This document shows positions 32,531 through 44,655 of a stretch of DNA of 64,000 bases, piece by piece. A program made the translations under genes and the position numbers. Position 1 is the first letter of the stretch; each line of letters opens with the position of its first letter. The DNA comes from Ursus arctos. Taxonomy: Eukaryota; Chordata; Mammalia; Carnivora; Ursidae. A model generated the notes under the pieces. It ran no database searches. It worked only from the letters and a program-made list of their open reading frames with translations, and was not told where the DNA came from. The DNA is taken from NCBI RefSeq assembly GCF_023065955.2, contig NW_026622919.1, positions 4,104,501 through 4,168,500 of the forward strand, in the 5' to 3' direction.

Positions 32531-33599
32531 CGGAGCTTTGGAAAGGAGGAAAAAAAGGAAACTAGAAAACGCACAAACTTCTGAGAACAAGCAGAGCTGG
32601 TAGGAGCTCCCTTTTCTCGCCAGGAGCCTCGCCGGGACCCGAGGGATGCTGTCTCCCCAAGCCTGCTCCGGTCTCCGGCCACCGCCCAAAGAGGCTCTGA
32701 GGTCAGCGGCTCACTGTCCCCACATCTCTGGGTCTCTGTGGGGGGCCAGCAGGGAGGGAGTGTCTGTGTGTGTGCGTGCGTGCGTGCACCTGGAAGGGGG
32801 AGGCAGGAACCTTCCGAATCTGGGGCCCGTCCCACTTATCCCAGATCCGGGGATACGTCGACACGGGACTGGGAGGGTTGACAATTCCCTCATATGTCCT
32901 CTATCTGAACAGCTTTTGCAATGCCAGCCTGGCGCCCCGGCCTGGCCCACCGCCATCCTCCGAGGACTGCTGGCTCAGGGGGCTTGTGAGAGCCACGTTA
33001 ACAAGCTGCACGCGGCTCCAGTCCCACTGTGAGGCGGGTCCCTCCACCCAGCATGCCATTCCTCTCTCCAAGAATGAGGTCTCTTTATGGTGACCGTGCT
33101 GTCTGGTGGAGGGGACATGTCGTCATGATTTCTGTACATCCCGTCTCAGCGAGCCTGCAAAGGAGGCGATGCTCTTCCCTTGTTTCCTTTCTCTGCTTTG
33201 TGGCAGATCGGACGCTTGGTTCCAAAATCTTCCTTCCCTCTCTACGTAGAATTTCACATCTGCGCCTTCGGCCAGGTGGTTTGTGGTGCCCCCGTTGGAG
33301 TGGGTGCACAGCTTGCCCCAGCCCGTGGATGCTGGCTGTGGCCACACGTGGAGTGTTTGTGGGTGTGACCCGGACAGTGGCTTTGGGTGTGCACATGTGA
33401 CCGGGCTCTTGTGTTTCTGTTATTCGCCGTGAGCAGAAGAGGCCCCCTGTAGCTGCTGGTCCCCAAAGGAGATGCTTGGTCCTGGAAGTGCCCCTGCTGG
33501 CCTGTACTCACAGATAAGAGAAAAGGTCAGTGCTTTCAGTTGTGAGTCATTGAGATTTGGGGATTGTCTGTTACACAGTGTTATCATAGCAGTGGCTGG
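32531..33599. other. Unique sequence, nothing recognised
   Basis: A short GTGCGTGCGTGCGTGC patch occurs at about 32774-32789. No gene or named repeat is supported. Confidence 0.5.
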
Positions 33600-33725
33600 C
33601 TCATTCATAGGTCATTCATTCACTCAACAAACACCAAGGGGCTGCCATTGGTTAGGAAGGCTGCTAGTGCTGGAGATGGAAAGACAGTGTCCCTAGATAG
33701 TCCCGAGCCTTGAGGGGTTGATGGC
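33600..33725 (-). mobile_element. L2 LINE 3' fragment
   Basis: TCATTCATTCACTCAACAAA, GGTTAGGAAGGCTGCTAGTG, CTGGAGATGGAAAGACAGTG and CCTTGAGGGGTTGATGGC match the reverse L2 3' region. Confidence 0.72.
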
Positions 33726-35919
33726 ATAGTAGAGTCATGCCTTTCAAGTTGTGGGGAGATCAGAGAAATCCTGGGGTGGTCTTTAGAGTTTGGGGTGGCC
33801 AGGATGGGAAGGGGAACTTGAGGAATCAGGATGTCCCCCTGCTCACCCAGAACTATACTCCTTATCATCTCTGGTACCTATCGGGGGTCCTGAGCAACTA
33901 TTTCCCCAACTGTGCAGCCCCTGAACCGCAGGCCCCATGGGGGCTCCAAGGGTGACTAGCAAAGTCTTTCTCTTTCCTCTCTTGCTGCAAATACCAGATC
34001 TGATGACATGTGAGAACCCTCCTAGCTCTTCATGTGCTCACATGTGGAGAGAGAGGTCAGGAGACTCTCTGTCCTGGGAGACACAAGCTGCTCACCTGCT
34101 TTGCAGCTGTGAAAACCTTCCGCGTACCCGCTGGGTCTCACCTCGTCCGTGGGTTCCTCCCGAGCCGCACAGGCTGCGGTAATGAGGAACGGCCACTTTC
34201 ATTCCGGCACTTCTCTTTCCCAGTGAGTGTCTACAAATGCCTTGGAGAGAATTAAAACATGAACTTCCAAGATTGTCTACTTTTGGGGAGCTGTAAGCAA
34301 ACGGCACAAACAGCCGGACGGTCCTGCCGAAAGCCCCCGAGGCCATGTCTCACAGTATAACAGATCCAGCAGCATCTCGTAAAACAGTGAAGACACCGAG
34401 CTCTGTAGGAATAACTTAATCAGGCTCCCGGTTCTCCGATGGACACCCTAGTGTTGCTTCGCACGCGCCCTATGTACAGACAAGCCACAGCTGCTCGAGC
34501 CCCGGAGTCCTGCTCTGGGATGGGGTAACCGGACGCCCCTCACAGCTCACAGTGGGGCCAAGTACAGCTCTCCGAGAACTCTCGGGCCTTCTGAGAGGTT
34601 AGGGCGTTATTCATTTTTATCATCCTCACCAAAAACTATGTTTAGTCATCTTTTCTCTAAATTTCCTCCAACTTTCTGTTCGGTGTTTTCCAGATCGATG
34701 AAGTGCGCACAGGACCTCTGACCCTCTGTCTTTGTGTTAAGGCCTTATCGAAGTTTGTTCACAGGCAGACTCTGGGGCAATCCATTTGCAACCTTCCTTC
34801 CTTCATTTCATCTCGACTGGCCCGGCAGCGAGGTCAGGACACAATTCTGCGTCTGTTCTGACAGGTGTGAGTCTGTGGGTAGGGCCGGTGGGCACGGGGG
34901 CGGGGGCACGGTGACAGGCCAGTCTGGGGTGGAGAGTCCTGCCTGGGGGTGAGGGAGGTAGTCCTGCCTTTCAGGGAGTGGAGAGTTCCAGGGGAAAGAG
35001 CCTAAGGAGCAGAGTCGTGGGTATCATCCTTCTCTACCCCCACCCCCTGGAGAAGCTTTCAGAGAACTGGGCCCTGGAATCCTGGTTCTGAGAGCCTGGC
35101 CGGCCCCCCACCTGCTCTCATGGTTTCTGTGGGCTTTTGCCCCAGGGCCTTTGTCCCTTACTTGCTGTTTTCCTCCAGTTCTTGTAGACATCCACTCATC
35201 CGTCCATCTGTCCATCCATGATTTAACAAAAGGGACCACTTCCTGTCTCCAAGTTTGGGGACCGTTTCCAGCAGTGACAAAAGCCCAGCAACTGGGCTGG
35301 ACTGACATTCTGGGAAGGGAGGTGGGGGGGCCGCATTTTGTATCAGGGCCCCTGCAGGCCTGCCTGAGATGCAGGTGATCAGCTCCATGCGGGACCCGAG
35401 CCGGCCCAGGCTGCCGGGGAGCCGGCTTTCTTGGTGCCACGGGCCACTCGCGGCATCTCGGCACGTTCCTGTCCCCAGGTCCCCGTGGGCTCAGGGATCT
35501 TCAGCTGTCCCCAGAACTAGGCACCATGTAAAGCAATAAGGTGACCAGGGGACACCTCCTGACCCAACCCTACTCTAGGGAGACACGGAGGCCGTCAGGC
35601 AAGTTTGAGGCCAACTGACGTCCTTTGAGGGCAAGCCAATGGCCCTGTGTGGGTTTGCTCATTATATAGCAAGTGGCCAGCGTGGCACCCACATTAGTGG
35701 CCCTGGAGGCTTCCTCTTAGTCTTCACATGTCACACACAGTCTTTTACTGCCAGCAGGGACTGCAGTCTCTCCTTCCTCCTCCAGTCCCACCTGAGTTGG
35801 GAAGAATTGGACACAAAGGCCAAAGGGACAGAAACTCTGGGAAAGGAAAGCTAATGTCGAGGCTGGCACCCCAAAATGACATGTTGATGACCCTTGCCTG
35901 GGATGGTTCATCTCATCCC
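33726..35919. other. Unique sequence, nothing recognised
   Basis: An AT-richer patch at 34595-34690 (GTTATTCATTTTTATCATCC). A CATCCGTCCATC-type patch near 35190-35218 may be a decayed L2 tail. No gene. Confidence 0.5.
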
Positions 35920-36020
35920 TCAAATCCTGCATGTCTCAGGGAGGTGAAGTGACTTGCCCGAGGTCACCCTGCTGTGGGAAGGGCAGGGCAGCGTCCTCGG
36001 CGCTGGCCCCGAACCTCGGC
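35920..36020 (-). mobile_element. Possible MIR fragment
   Basis: CAGGGAGGTGAAGTGACTTG then CCCGAGGTCACCCTGCTG is the MIR core reversed. Short. Confidence 0.5.
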
Positions 36021-36141
36021 TTGTCTGAGTCCAGAGCCTGGCGCCCGTCTTGCTGGGCAGGTTTTCTCCGCGCACAGCTGGCTGCCACCTTTGCTCTGCC
36101 CGCCCCGTGCAGTGGGAGGGCACCGAGCTGATTGCGGGCTG

Positions 36142-36155
36142 GTCTCCATGGCAAC
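36142..36155. promoter_or_regulatory. X-box-like RFX motif in CpG-rich sequence
   Basis: GTCTCCATGGCAAC fits the X-box pattern RYYNYYATRRNRAC at all positions. It ends a CpG-rich stretch (about 36000-36150, roughly 14 CpGs by eye). RFX factors bind such sites in promoters, often of ciliary genes. No exon downstream could be recognised, so the function is open. Confidence 0.4.
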
Positions 36156-36344
36156 AGCTGATGAGCCTGCATCAGGAGGTGGCAGGGACTGCGGGGGACA
36201 GGAGCTGGAGGGTGGGGGTAGGGCCAGGAGATGGGCCGCGCTCCCAGCAGCCCTTTGGAAGAGGCTCCCAGTCCCACCTCGGTCCCATCTGTTGGGGTCA
36301 CTGGCTCCAGGGTGGGGTTCGGCTCTGTGCTGGGGAGACCTGTT

Positions 36345-36620
36345 CATTCCACGTGTACGTCATGGACACGTACCGTGTGCTGGGCAGTGGGCACGCAACC
36401 CACTCCGCCCCGGGCTGTCTTGCTCTCTGAGAGATTACACACCCTGGGAGGCAGGTAATCGGGTAATCCCAGTCCACTGTGATCGGTGCTGTGGTCGAGG
36501 ACGTTTGGGGCATGATATAAGCCCCTAGGAGAGGCACCCAAGCCAGACTTGGGAACAAGAAAGGTATCCAGGAGACGGGAGTGACTCCATGGCTTCCTGA
36601 AGAATAGGGCAAGAGATCTC
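36345..36620 (-). mobile_element. L2 LINE fragment
   Basis: Starts TTCATTCCACGTGTACG and ACCGTGTGCTGGGCAGTGGG (L2 3' signature reversed), then continues through GAGATTACACACCCTGGGAG and AGGAGACGGGAGTGACTCC, the next L2 segment. Strongly diverged. Confidence 0.55.
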
Positions 36621-37771
36621 TGCAGAGGGAAGGGACGGCGGGAGGGACAGAGATAGAAGCACCGGGGTCTGCAGGGCCCCAAGCACCTAGACTCTGGAGC
36701 TAGGTGAGGCAAGAGGTGTGGAGAGGGGAACCGGGCCCATCTTGGGGTCCAGATTAGGAAGGAAGGGGGTCTGCTCCAGACCAGGGCCTGGGTGAGGGAT
36801 GCATTTGGTCTTCACGAGACCCTGAACTGGGCATGCTGTGATTCCCAGACTGCATCTGGGACCCTAGATAGGCCAGGTGGGTCCGCAGGCATAGCTGGCT
36901 TCTGACTCGACAGGCTCACCCAAGGAGAATTTCCTGACCTTGAGGGTGACAATGCCCAGAGCAGGCTGCCAGGACCCTTGCAGAGCCCAGAGGAGAAGGG
37001 CCTTCTGGGGGCCTCCTGGGGTGAGGTCAGCTGTCTGCTTATCTCTGCACATGTCCGGGCCATTGCATACTCAGTGCAGATCCCAGAGCGGGGCTGCGGC
37101 TGGCACTCTGGGGCCTCTCGTGCTCCCAGGTGTGACTGGGCTCAGTTCCAACCCCAGCAGACGCAGCAGGAAACAGCGGCCACGTCCTCGGGCGCATCTG
37201 GTCTGAGGAAGACTCTGGTCCCCTGCTCCTTTTGCAGGGCCCTGTTTCTTGCATCCCCATGGTCTAGAGGCAGTGCTGGCCTGACTGCTACAAGATGCTG
37301 GGCGGCAGTAAGCCAGCTAAGCTTGTCCCCAAAGGCCTCTGCATTTAGACAAATGAAGGTCTGGAAGGTTCTTTGGCTGAACACTAGAAAAACAGCTTAC
37401 ATCACCCAGCCTGAAGAAACAGGCAGGAAATCCCCTTGTTCCTGGGTGAGGAGAAGCCAGCCCATATTGAGAGAAGGCTCGTTGGGGGCCTGGGGGTGGG
37501 GCGTGCTGGCCCAGAGGGCCTTGCTGCTGAAGGTGAGGGGGAAGTGGGGACACAGCCGGGACCGGGAGGCACCTGTGACCTGCGTGATCAGGTGGGCGGC
37601 ACCAGCAGGTCACCGTGCACCCCGTGTGCCGGGTTCTAAGGATGAGCCAGCCCCGAGCACAGCAGCTCCTCCTTCCTGGGGCTTCTGGTCGGCCGGCTCT
37701 GCTGGGCAGTAGGGCTTTCTCTGTGGCTGCCTTTCTGCTCTGCTCTCCGACTCCCTCCCTCTCTCCCCCTT
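36621..37771. other. Unique GC-rich sequence, nothing recognised
   Basis: The longest open frame of the window (244 codons, plus, 36978-37712) lies here. It has no domain, signal peptide or repeat structure, and a 209-codon minus-strand frame overlaps its 3' half. Not called as a gene. Confidence 0.45.
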
Positions 37772-37950
37772 GCATACACACGTGTGTGCACAGACACAAC
37801 TGCACGCACATTTGCACACATCCACACGCCCACTCGCTTGAGCGCTCTGCATTTACACAAATCCACGCGTGTGCGTGCACCCGTACACTCTCCTCTGCGT
37901 ACCTACGCACACACGCGTCCCTGCACACGCGTGCACACGCACACACCCTG
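37772..37950 (+). repeat. CA/CG-rich degenerate repeat
   Basis: About 180 bp of CACACG, GTGTGC and ACGCAC words, alternating purine-pyrimidine over much of its length. Thr/His-rich frames are artefacts. Confidence 0.8.
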
Positions 37951-38837
37951 TATCCTAGTCACTGCTCTCTCCCTGTGATTCCCCACCTGTTGCCCCCCCC
38001 CCCATGGAAGGGGCCTGGCCTTGTCCCCCGTCTGCCCGCCTGTCTTCTGTCAGTGAGGACCGGCTGCCATCCCCCTGGTGCTGTTGCTGAGCGGAAGTCA
38101 CCGAGGGACAGAGACAGGGAGGAAACCACACTGTCACTCAGGGCGCCTGCAGCTCTGCTCTGGCCGGGGGTGGGGTGGGGGTTGCAGGGAGCCCATGGCC
38201 CTGCGAGTCACCAGTCTTAGAGGCGGGGTGTGAGCTGCTGTGGACCAGGACCGTGGCAAGCTCTTTCTCCCAGTCCCTTTTTATCTCAAGGACAGAGCCA
38301 GACCATCCTGCTCCAGGGAAGGGAAAACCCATGACCCCCCAGGCTGGACCCTGCTGGCAAAGTGGGCTCCCATGCACTCCTTGTCCTCCGTCTGCCTCTC
38401 TCCCTTCTTGGGCTCACCTTCTGGGCCTTTACATGGCCTCCAGTGGACGAAAGGCCTCAGCCTGACTCCTACAGGGCTTGCCCTCCACGTGGACGAGGCC
38501 ACCGTCTACCATGGATGTACGAGGCACCCCCTGGAGTTGTGCAGAGTGGGGTGACCCTGAGGCAGCAGCTCAGCCCCATTCCCACAGCCCAGTCTGGTTC
38601 TTCAGTCCCAGTGGAGGGCCCCTGGGGCTCTGGGGACAGCGGTGCCCCTGGGGGGTTCTGTGTCCCTGGATCTGACTGTGGGGGAAAATACACATCTTCC
38701 AACCTTGTGTTTTGCCAGTGGGGGCAGGGATTACCCTGTCTGTCACTGAGAGGGGGTGGTGCGGGGAGCTCATTCAGGGCCAGGCTGAACGCACAGCTCT
38801 GCTTCGTGCCTCTGTCCCCAGGTCTCTGCTCTGTCCC
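37951..38837. other. Unique GC-rich sequence with a C11 run
   Basis: A C run at 37993-38003. No gene or named repeat is supported. Confidence 0.5.
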
Positions 38838-39045
38838 TTCCATGTGCCAGGCACTGTTCTAAGTGCTTTACATTTGGTACCTTGGCAATGACTCAGGGAG
38901 ACAGCGCTACTGCTGCCCCCCCCCCCCCCCGCCGCCCCGGGATGCGCAGGAAAACAGGGACAGGCCAGGTCCTACAGTTAAGTGGGAAGTTGATCCGATG
39001 TGATTTGAGCCCAGGCCGACTGGCTCTAGAGCCCATGCTCCAACC
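38838..39045 (-). mobile_element. MIR SINE with an internal C15 expansion
   Basis: CCATGTGCCAGGCACTGTTC, TAAGTGCTTTACATTTGG, then a 15-base C run at 38916-38930, then CAGTTAAGTGGGAAGTTG and TTTGAGCCCAGGCCGACTGG. The MIR order is preserved on both sides of the C run, so the homopolymer grew within the element. Confidence 0.7.
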
Positions 39046-41099
39046 ATGGGCCATCTAGCCTTCCTCTCGCAGGCAAGCCTGGGCCACCCCCTCCGTTGTT
39101 TCCAGGGAAATAAGCTCAAGCAGCCCCCTCACCTTGAGGGCACTTCGGCCCAGACCCCTGCCTCGCATGGTGGGCAGCCAGCCCCTCTCTGGGAAGGCGG
39201 GACCTGGGGTGGCTCTTCTCTAGCTGGCTCCTTTGTAGACCAGGGTCCTGGTGTGTTTGTGCGGGTAAGTGATGGTGCCAGGAGGGTCAGTCCAGAGGGC
39301 TGCCCAGCTGGGGTCCTGGGGGAGTCCATGGCAGGTGCCCAACTGGCTCTTCTAGAGGGCGGGGGGGGGCACATGGCCAGGGGCAGGGTGGGAAGGAGGG
39401 GGCAGTGGCGGCTTGAGTCTCTGGGTAGAGAAGGAGCACACCTCATGGAGACTTTGACTCTCCAGGGCCTTAGGGTGATGCATCAGATGCCCACACGGAC
39501 CCAGCAGTGGACGCTGGTCCCCCATGGTCCTGAGCTCACCTGGTACCATGAGGCCAGATGCCCCCCTGACCCATCGCCTGCCTCCACTGGCAGAGGGGAG
39601 AGGGAGGCCCGTCTCCCAGCTGCTGGGCTTGGAGAGGAAGAGCCTCTGGCAGGTTAGTACACCGCTGCCCATTAGACATCCTTCCTGAGCCTCATTTTCT
39701 GTCTTTTTCATGCTAACTTTCCCACCATTAAAGAGCATTTTTAAAAAGACAAAAAAGGGAGCGAGAACCAGATGAAAGGGAGAATGGAGCCCCTGAATCC
39801 TTTTCTGCAGCTTTGCTGCTGCTGGGGTTCTGATCGGAATGGCGGGCAAATGAAGGATGCCACAGGGGCGAGATGTCGCGGGCAACCTGCCTGTCTGCTG
39901 AGCCCGGTGCAGAGAGGGAGAGGCGGCGCGTGGCTGGTTCGGCCGCACGCTGCACCCGCCGCCCAGTCCTGTGCCTGGCCCGCGGAGACGCTCAGCAGCT
40001 GTTGAACGAATGCAAGAGGAAACCCCACCAGATGGAGGGCGGTTAAGTCCACGGGGAGGTGGGAGGTTTGCACACCTCCTTCTCCTAGGGGTTCTGACGC
40101 TGAGAAAGGCTCAAGGTTCTGCACTCATGAGCCACCGGCTGTGGAGGACCCGACCATCCACGGCAAGGGGGCCCGGGCATCCTCCCCTCCAAACCCGGCT
40201 GGTGTCCGAGTCCACGGATTCCTCCAAATCGGAGTTTGGTTGGTCTGGCTCCCAGAAATACCTCGGAGCCCCAGGCAATGACCAAGGTCACTTATTCTGG
40301 AGGAAAACCCTGGCTCTGCCCGCCCCCTTCACACACACGCACACACACGCACATGCGACTTTCTCGCTATCGGCGTATTTGTCACACTTACTCCATTTCT
40401 CCTCTGGCTCGGTGACACAAGGTGAGCTGAAGGAGAGCTGTTTGGGTGAGGATTATGAAGGCGCGGGTACCATGGAAACCACTGGAAAGCCCGAAAGCTG
40501 CCTCCATCAAGAGAGCCTGCTCCGCCGCGATTGGTCGGCCATGCGGACCCTCTCCTAGCACGATGTGCGATTTTATTTATTTCCCCCCCTCACGGGTCTC
40601 ATGCCCCCTCTCCCCTGCTCTCCCAGCTTGTACGCTCTCAGCTCAGGACACGGCCTGCGGGTCAGTGGGATAAGGTGCTCAGAATTTTTTTATACTTTAT
40701 GATGTTTTCAGCCTCATTTTCTGGTCCTCGCTCCCCCCCACCCAGGAGGCAGCTCTGATTTTCAGCTACAGAGGTTGGAGGCGGCAAATGAGATGATGAT
40801 AAACAGAGAGGGTGCCAGCTCCTGTGGGAGAAGCTCTGGGCCGTCATTTTTGGTCCCAGAAGCAGCCCTCAATGTACCTGCCGATCTGAGAAGCCCGCAT
40901 GGGGGCCGAAGGCCGGGCAGGCGCTCGGTGGACGGTCTGAGCCACTCGGGGGGGCTTCTTCAGTTGGTGCTGATTCAAAGCCCTGCAGGCAACCTTGATC
41001 CCCTGAGCGGCTTCTGTGTGTGTGGTGGCCACTGAGGGAGGCTGTGAGCTCCTGGCCCCTCCCCCCCTTGGCTAGTCATCATCATAATAATCCCTTGCA
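39046..41099. other. Unique GC-rich sequence
   Basis: A probable L2 tail at about 39962-40015 (GTGCCTGGCCCGCGGAGACG and TGTTGAACGAATGCAAG), a CACACGCACA patch near 40330 and an AT-rich stretch at 40560-40720. An inverted CCAAT word (GATTGG) occurs near 40530. No gene is recognised. Confidence 0.45.
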
Positions 41100-41245
41100 C
41101 TGCTCTTTCCCCTGATAGTTTCTATATCCTTCCTTTTGTTTATTCCCAGCCACAGCCCTGACACATTGGCAGGTCAAGTATCATTAGCCCCACTTTAGAG
41201 AGCTGGAGACTGAGGCCCAGGAGTTTAAGTGGCAGGGCTGGGCCT
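41100..41245 (-). mobile_element. MIR SINE fragment
   Basis: GCAGGTCAAGTATCATTAGC, CCCACTTTAGAGAGCTGG, AGACTGAGGCCCAGGAG and TTTAAGTGGCAGGGCTGGG form the reverse MIR core. Confidence 0.68.
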
Positions 41246-42859
41246 GGGCCCCCGGCCAAGGGTCCATCAGCAAGGGCTGCTCCCGTCACCGTCGTCGGTG
41301 TCTCCGGTAGATCCCCTGAGGAGGCTGTGAGCCGGCTTTCAGGGGTGGGCTCGGGGCCCCGGACCTGAAGGAAGGAAGGACCTGAGGAAGGAAGCTGCTA
41401 AGTAGTGAGGGGCAGTGAGCAGGGCCCCTCCCTCTCCTCCTTTCACGGTCGGTCAGTTTCCTCGAGGAGGGGCTTCTAAACGCTGTCCCTGTTCCCTGCA
41501 CACGCAGGTGCACACGCAGACATACACCCCTGTTCACGCTTTACCCCTTTTGGTTCGGGGTCTGTCCCCAGCAAATCATTAACCTTGTTCTGGTGAAGGC
41601 TCTGACGGGAGTCATTTATCTGCTGATCCTGTGAGTTGACTGGGCTCCGGGGACGTTCTTCTGGGCTGGGCTGCCGTCACAGGGGAGCCTGAGCACGCCG
41701 GAGCCCCCGGGATGCCTTGCTCACAGAGCCGGCATTCGATGCTGACCGGGGAGGCTGCACGTGTCCCAGGCTGGGCTCCTCTTGGCACGGGGGCTCGCTT
41801 CTGCCGGGGAGTGTCCTCAGAGAGGTCCTTTCAAGAGGGAGGAAGTAGCCATGGGATGTGGCTGACCCACAGCGTGCCTCTCTCCGCCTTCTCCCGTCCA
41901 TTCCCTTCCAGGCCTCTGACCATTCCTCTTCACCAGCCCCCTCTCCCTTGCTTTGTCCTTGGCTCTTTCCTCTCTTGAGCCCCCACATGACCTAGAGGTC
42001 ACGGCCACCCTGTGATGCCGATACCTCATTTGGGCTCAGGACCTGAGAGCCGGCCCGGGGTCTTCAACCTTCTCCCCACGTTCCTGACAGGAGGCAGAGT
42101 TAAGAATTCCCAAGGGCCATCTCGCTCGTCCCGCCCAGAGGAGGACTTGTCTTCCTTCCCCAGGCTCCGTGCTCCTTGTGCAGTCCCCAACTTGGTGAGC
42201 AGACCCACCCCATCCATGGCCGTGGACTTCCGACCCCCCAGGTGCCCTCGCACCAGCGCTCCTGCGAGATACAACACGCACCACCTGAGTAAGCAGGAAA
42301 AAACACCCAGAGGTCGTTTGAAACAAAGTGAAAGGGAGGGGTGAGCACGTCTTGAGGGTTCTGTTTCTTTAGAGGGAAAGCGGAGAGCTGGTTGTTTAAA
42401 GCAGAGATCTGGGAGCAGTCCCAGCTTAATTGGAAAACCGCATTCAGAGGGACTGGAGAGGCCTCAGGAATGGCAAACAGCTTCTCCCGGCTCGGAGGAA
42501 TTTTCTGGAAACCATAATGGCCGTTCTTCCCAACCACAGGCTGGTCTTTCTGGCAGAATTAGCGTGAGTATGTGGTCAGGGTGGCCAGGCTGGAGCCAGC
42601 CTGGATGCTTCGGCAGTCTGGGCTTCTCCAGCACAGATGAACAGAGGCCGGGGTTCGGGGGCGTGGCGCCCGGGAGCTGAGGGTCGGGAAACTGCCGCAC
42701 GGTGCGGAGCCCGGTGGGCTGCAGCTTGGCCGGAGCTCCCGGCTGCCCCAGGAGCCCAGGGCCAGAGGGAAGTGCAGGCCGAGAGAGAAAGGGGCCGGTG
42801 ACCGTGGAGTGCTGGCCTGGGGTGGGCACTTCGCAGCCTGTCCCTCAGTTAGTCCTGAG
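41246..42859. other. Unique GC-rich sequence
   Basis: A GGAAGGA-type patch lies near 41366-41395 and a dense CpG stretch at about 42650-42760. No gene or named repeat is supported. Confidence 0.45.
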
Positions 42860-42975
42860 GGACATTCGGTTATCTTTTCCATTTGTCATAAGAAGAAATG
42901 GGCCAGGATGGTGAAGAATGTGCCCAAGATGTCACAGAGGAAGTGCTGGGTCCACCCAGGTCTGATTCCACACCC
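42860..42975 (-). mobile_element. Possible MIR fragment
   Basis: CCATTTGTCATAAGAAGAAA, ATGTGCCCAAGATGTCACAG and GAAGTGCTGGGTCCACCC follow the reverse MIR order. Confidence 0.5.
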
Positions 42976-43626
42976 TGCCCTGGGCGCTGCCTGTCTGGTG
43001 CGGCCCTGTGATGGAGGAGGCAGGGCTCGGAGCCAGGCCTCGGAGGGCGGGCCGAGGCGCTGGGGTCCAGGCTGGGACTGGGCTCCGGGAGGATGGGGTT
43101 GTCCTCTGCCAGCATGGCTGCACGGGGTCTCCCCCCAACGCGGTCCGTCCCCTCTTCCCTACCTGCCCCCCAATAGTGGGCCGGTCCAGATCAGGGCTTG
43201 GCCGCCGAGGCCGGGAGTGGGGCAGGAAAGGAGGGTGTGGACCCACCCATTGTGATGGTGATGACACTGGGAGGAGGTGGGTGCCTCGTGGGGGCCTGGG
43301 AGGGTTGAGTCTGTTTGGGTCTTTCTGGGCACTCTGCCAGCGCTCCGGGGGTGCCAGCGGGGGGAGATGGGGTCACCCATTCTGGCGGGAGGGTGCGGCT
43401 TCACGTACCAGCGGTCAGGTGCTTCCTGGAATATCGGAGATCGTGGGTGTGCCCGAGGCACTTAACACTTTTTACTGATTTGTGTAATTGTTTTACTTAA
43501 GCCACGACTACTTGCTTACCAGGTGTAAGCAAAAATCACGCTCGAGCAAGAGCAAGGTCTGCAAGAAATAGGATGTGGGTAATTAAAAAAAAAGCATGTT
43601 TTTTTGTGTCTATAAGATAAAGACCC
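42976..43626. other. Unique sequence, GC-rich then AT-rich
   Basis: GC-rich to about 43440, then AT-rich to the SINE cluster. No gene is recognised. Confidence 0.5.
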
Positions 43627-44027
43627 TTTATTTACTTATTTTTTTTAGGGAGGAAGATGGGGGTGAGGGGCCGAGGGAGAGAGAGAATCTTTTTTTTTTT
43701 TTTTAAAGATTTTATGTATTTATTTGACAGAGATAGAGACAGCCAGCGAGAGAGGGAACACAAGCAGGGGGAGTGGGAGAGGAAGAAGCAGGCTCCCAGC
43801 GGGAAAGCCCGATGTGGGGCTCGATCCTGTAACGCCGAGATCACGCCCTGAGCCAAAGGCAGATGCTTAACGACTGAGCCACCCAGGCGCCCCAAGAGAG
43901 AGAATCTTAAGTAGGCTCCACGCCCAGCGTGGAGCCCCACTGCGAACTCCAGCTCCTGACCCCGAGGTCTTGAGCTGAGCCAAAACCAAGAGTCAGACAC
44001 TTCACTGGCGGAGCCACTCAGGGGCCC
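43627..44027 (-). mobile_element. Older carnivore SINE interrupted by a younger SINE
   Basis: The T-rich tail side is at 43627-43647 and the purine region runs to 43689. The body resumes at 43894 with AAGTAGGCTCCACGCCCAGC, GACCCCGAGGTCTTGAGC, CAAGAGTCAGACACTTCAC and a head ending at 44027. The interruption is the SINE at 43690-43893. The direct repeat GAGAGAGAATCTT lies on both sides of the inner element. Confidence 0.9.
43690..43893 (-). mobile_element. Younger arctoid-type SINE nested in an older SINE
   Basis: T-tract, AAAGATTTTATGTATTTATT, GACAGCCAGCGAGAGAGG, GAAGCAGGCTCCCAGCGG and CTGAGCCACCCAGGCGCCCC, with the head ending at 43893. Full length in reverse orientation. Confidence 0.96.
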
Positions 44028-44060
44028 TTGAGGTTATGATTTTTAAAAGGGTCTTTTTCT

Positions 44061-44200
44061 GGGGTGCCTGGGTGGCTCTGTTGGTTAAGCATCTGTCGGG
44101 GAGTCTGATTCCTTCTTCTCCCTCTGCGCCTCCCCCTCTCCCTGCTTGTGCACTCTCTCTCTCTCTAAAATAAGTAAATATATTTAAAAATAAAAAAACC
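44061..44200 (+). mobile_element. Carnivore SINE with internal deletion
   Basis: Head GGGGTGCCTGGGTGGCTCTG and TTGGTTAAGCATCTG jump directly to TCGGGGAGTCTGATTCC, then the CTCTCTCTCTCT tract and A-rich tail. About 50-60 bp spanning the B-box region is missing compared with complete copies. Confidence 0.9.
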
Positions 44201-44369
44201 CATAAAATTCGTAACGACAATCTGTGCTCACAGCAGACAGGACTTCTGCGCTGCCATCGCACTGTTAAGTCACAGAGAGTTGTGACTTTCCGTTTGACCC
44301 AGGAGGGCTGCGGAGCCTTGAAAAAAACAGCAGCTTCCAGCAATACCTTCTAGTGCCCTCATCAGGTGC

Positions 44370-44545
44370 CTGGACCTGGACTAAACCCTTTCCTTATGTT
44401 AACTCCTTTACATGTCCCCACGCACCTACGACATAGGCACCAAGGCTGTACCCATTTCATGGGTGGGGAAATGGAGGCATGGAGCACTGACTTAGCCATG
44501 GTGGTACTGTGTGCTATTCCTAGCAGAGTCTGAGGTGGGGGAGGC
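44370..44545 (-). mobile_element. MIR SINE
   Basis: CTTATGTTAACTCCTTTACA, CCTACGACATAGGCACCAAG, CCCATTTCATGGGTGGGG and AAATGGAGGCATGGAGCAC fit the reverse MIR order. Confidence 0.6.
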
Positions 44546-44655
44546 TCGAGGCAGCCACAGAGCATGACCCAGGTTGGATTTCCCAGGGCCATCACGGAGC
44601 CCTGGGAAGTGTTCCCCTGGTACAGGGTTTTATAAAAATGTGTGAGAGTAAGATA

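Noticed and set aside
36978..37712. Longest open frame (244 codons, plus)
   Set aside because: No domain, signal or repeat structure. A 209-codon frame on the other strand overlaps it, and GC-rich sequence keeps many frames open by chance.
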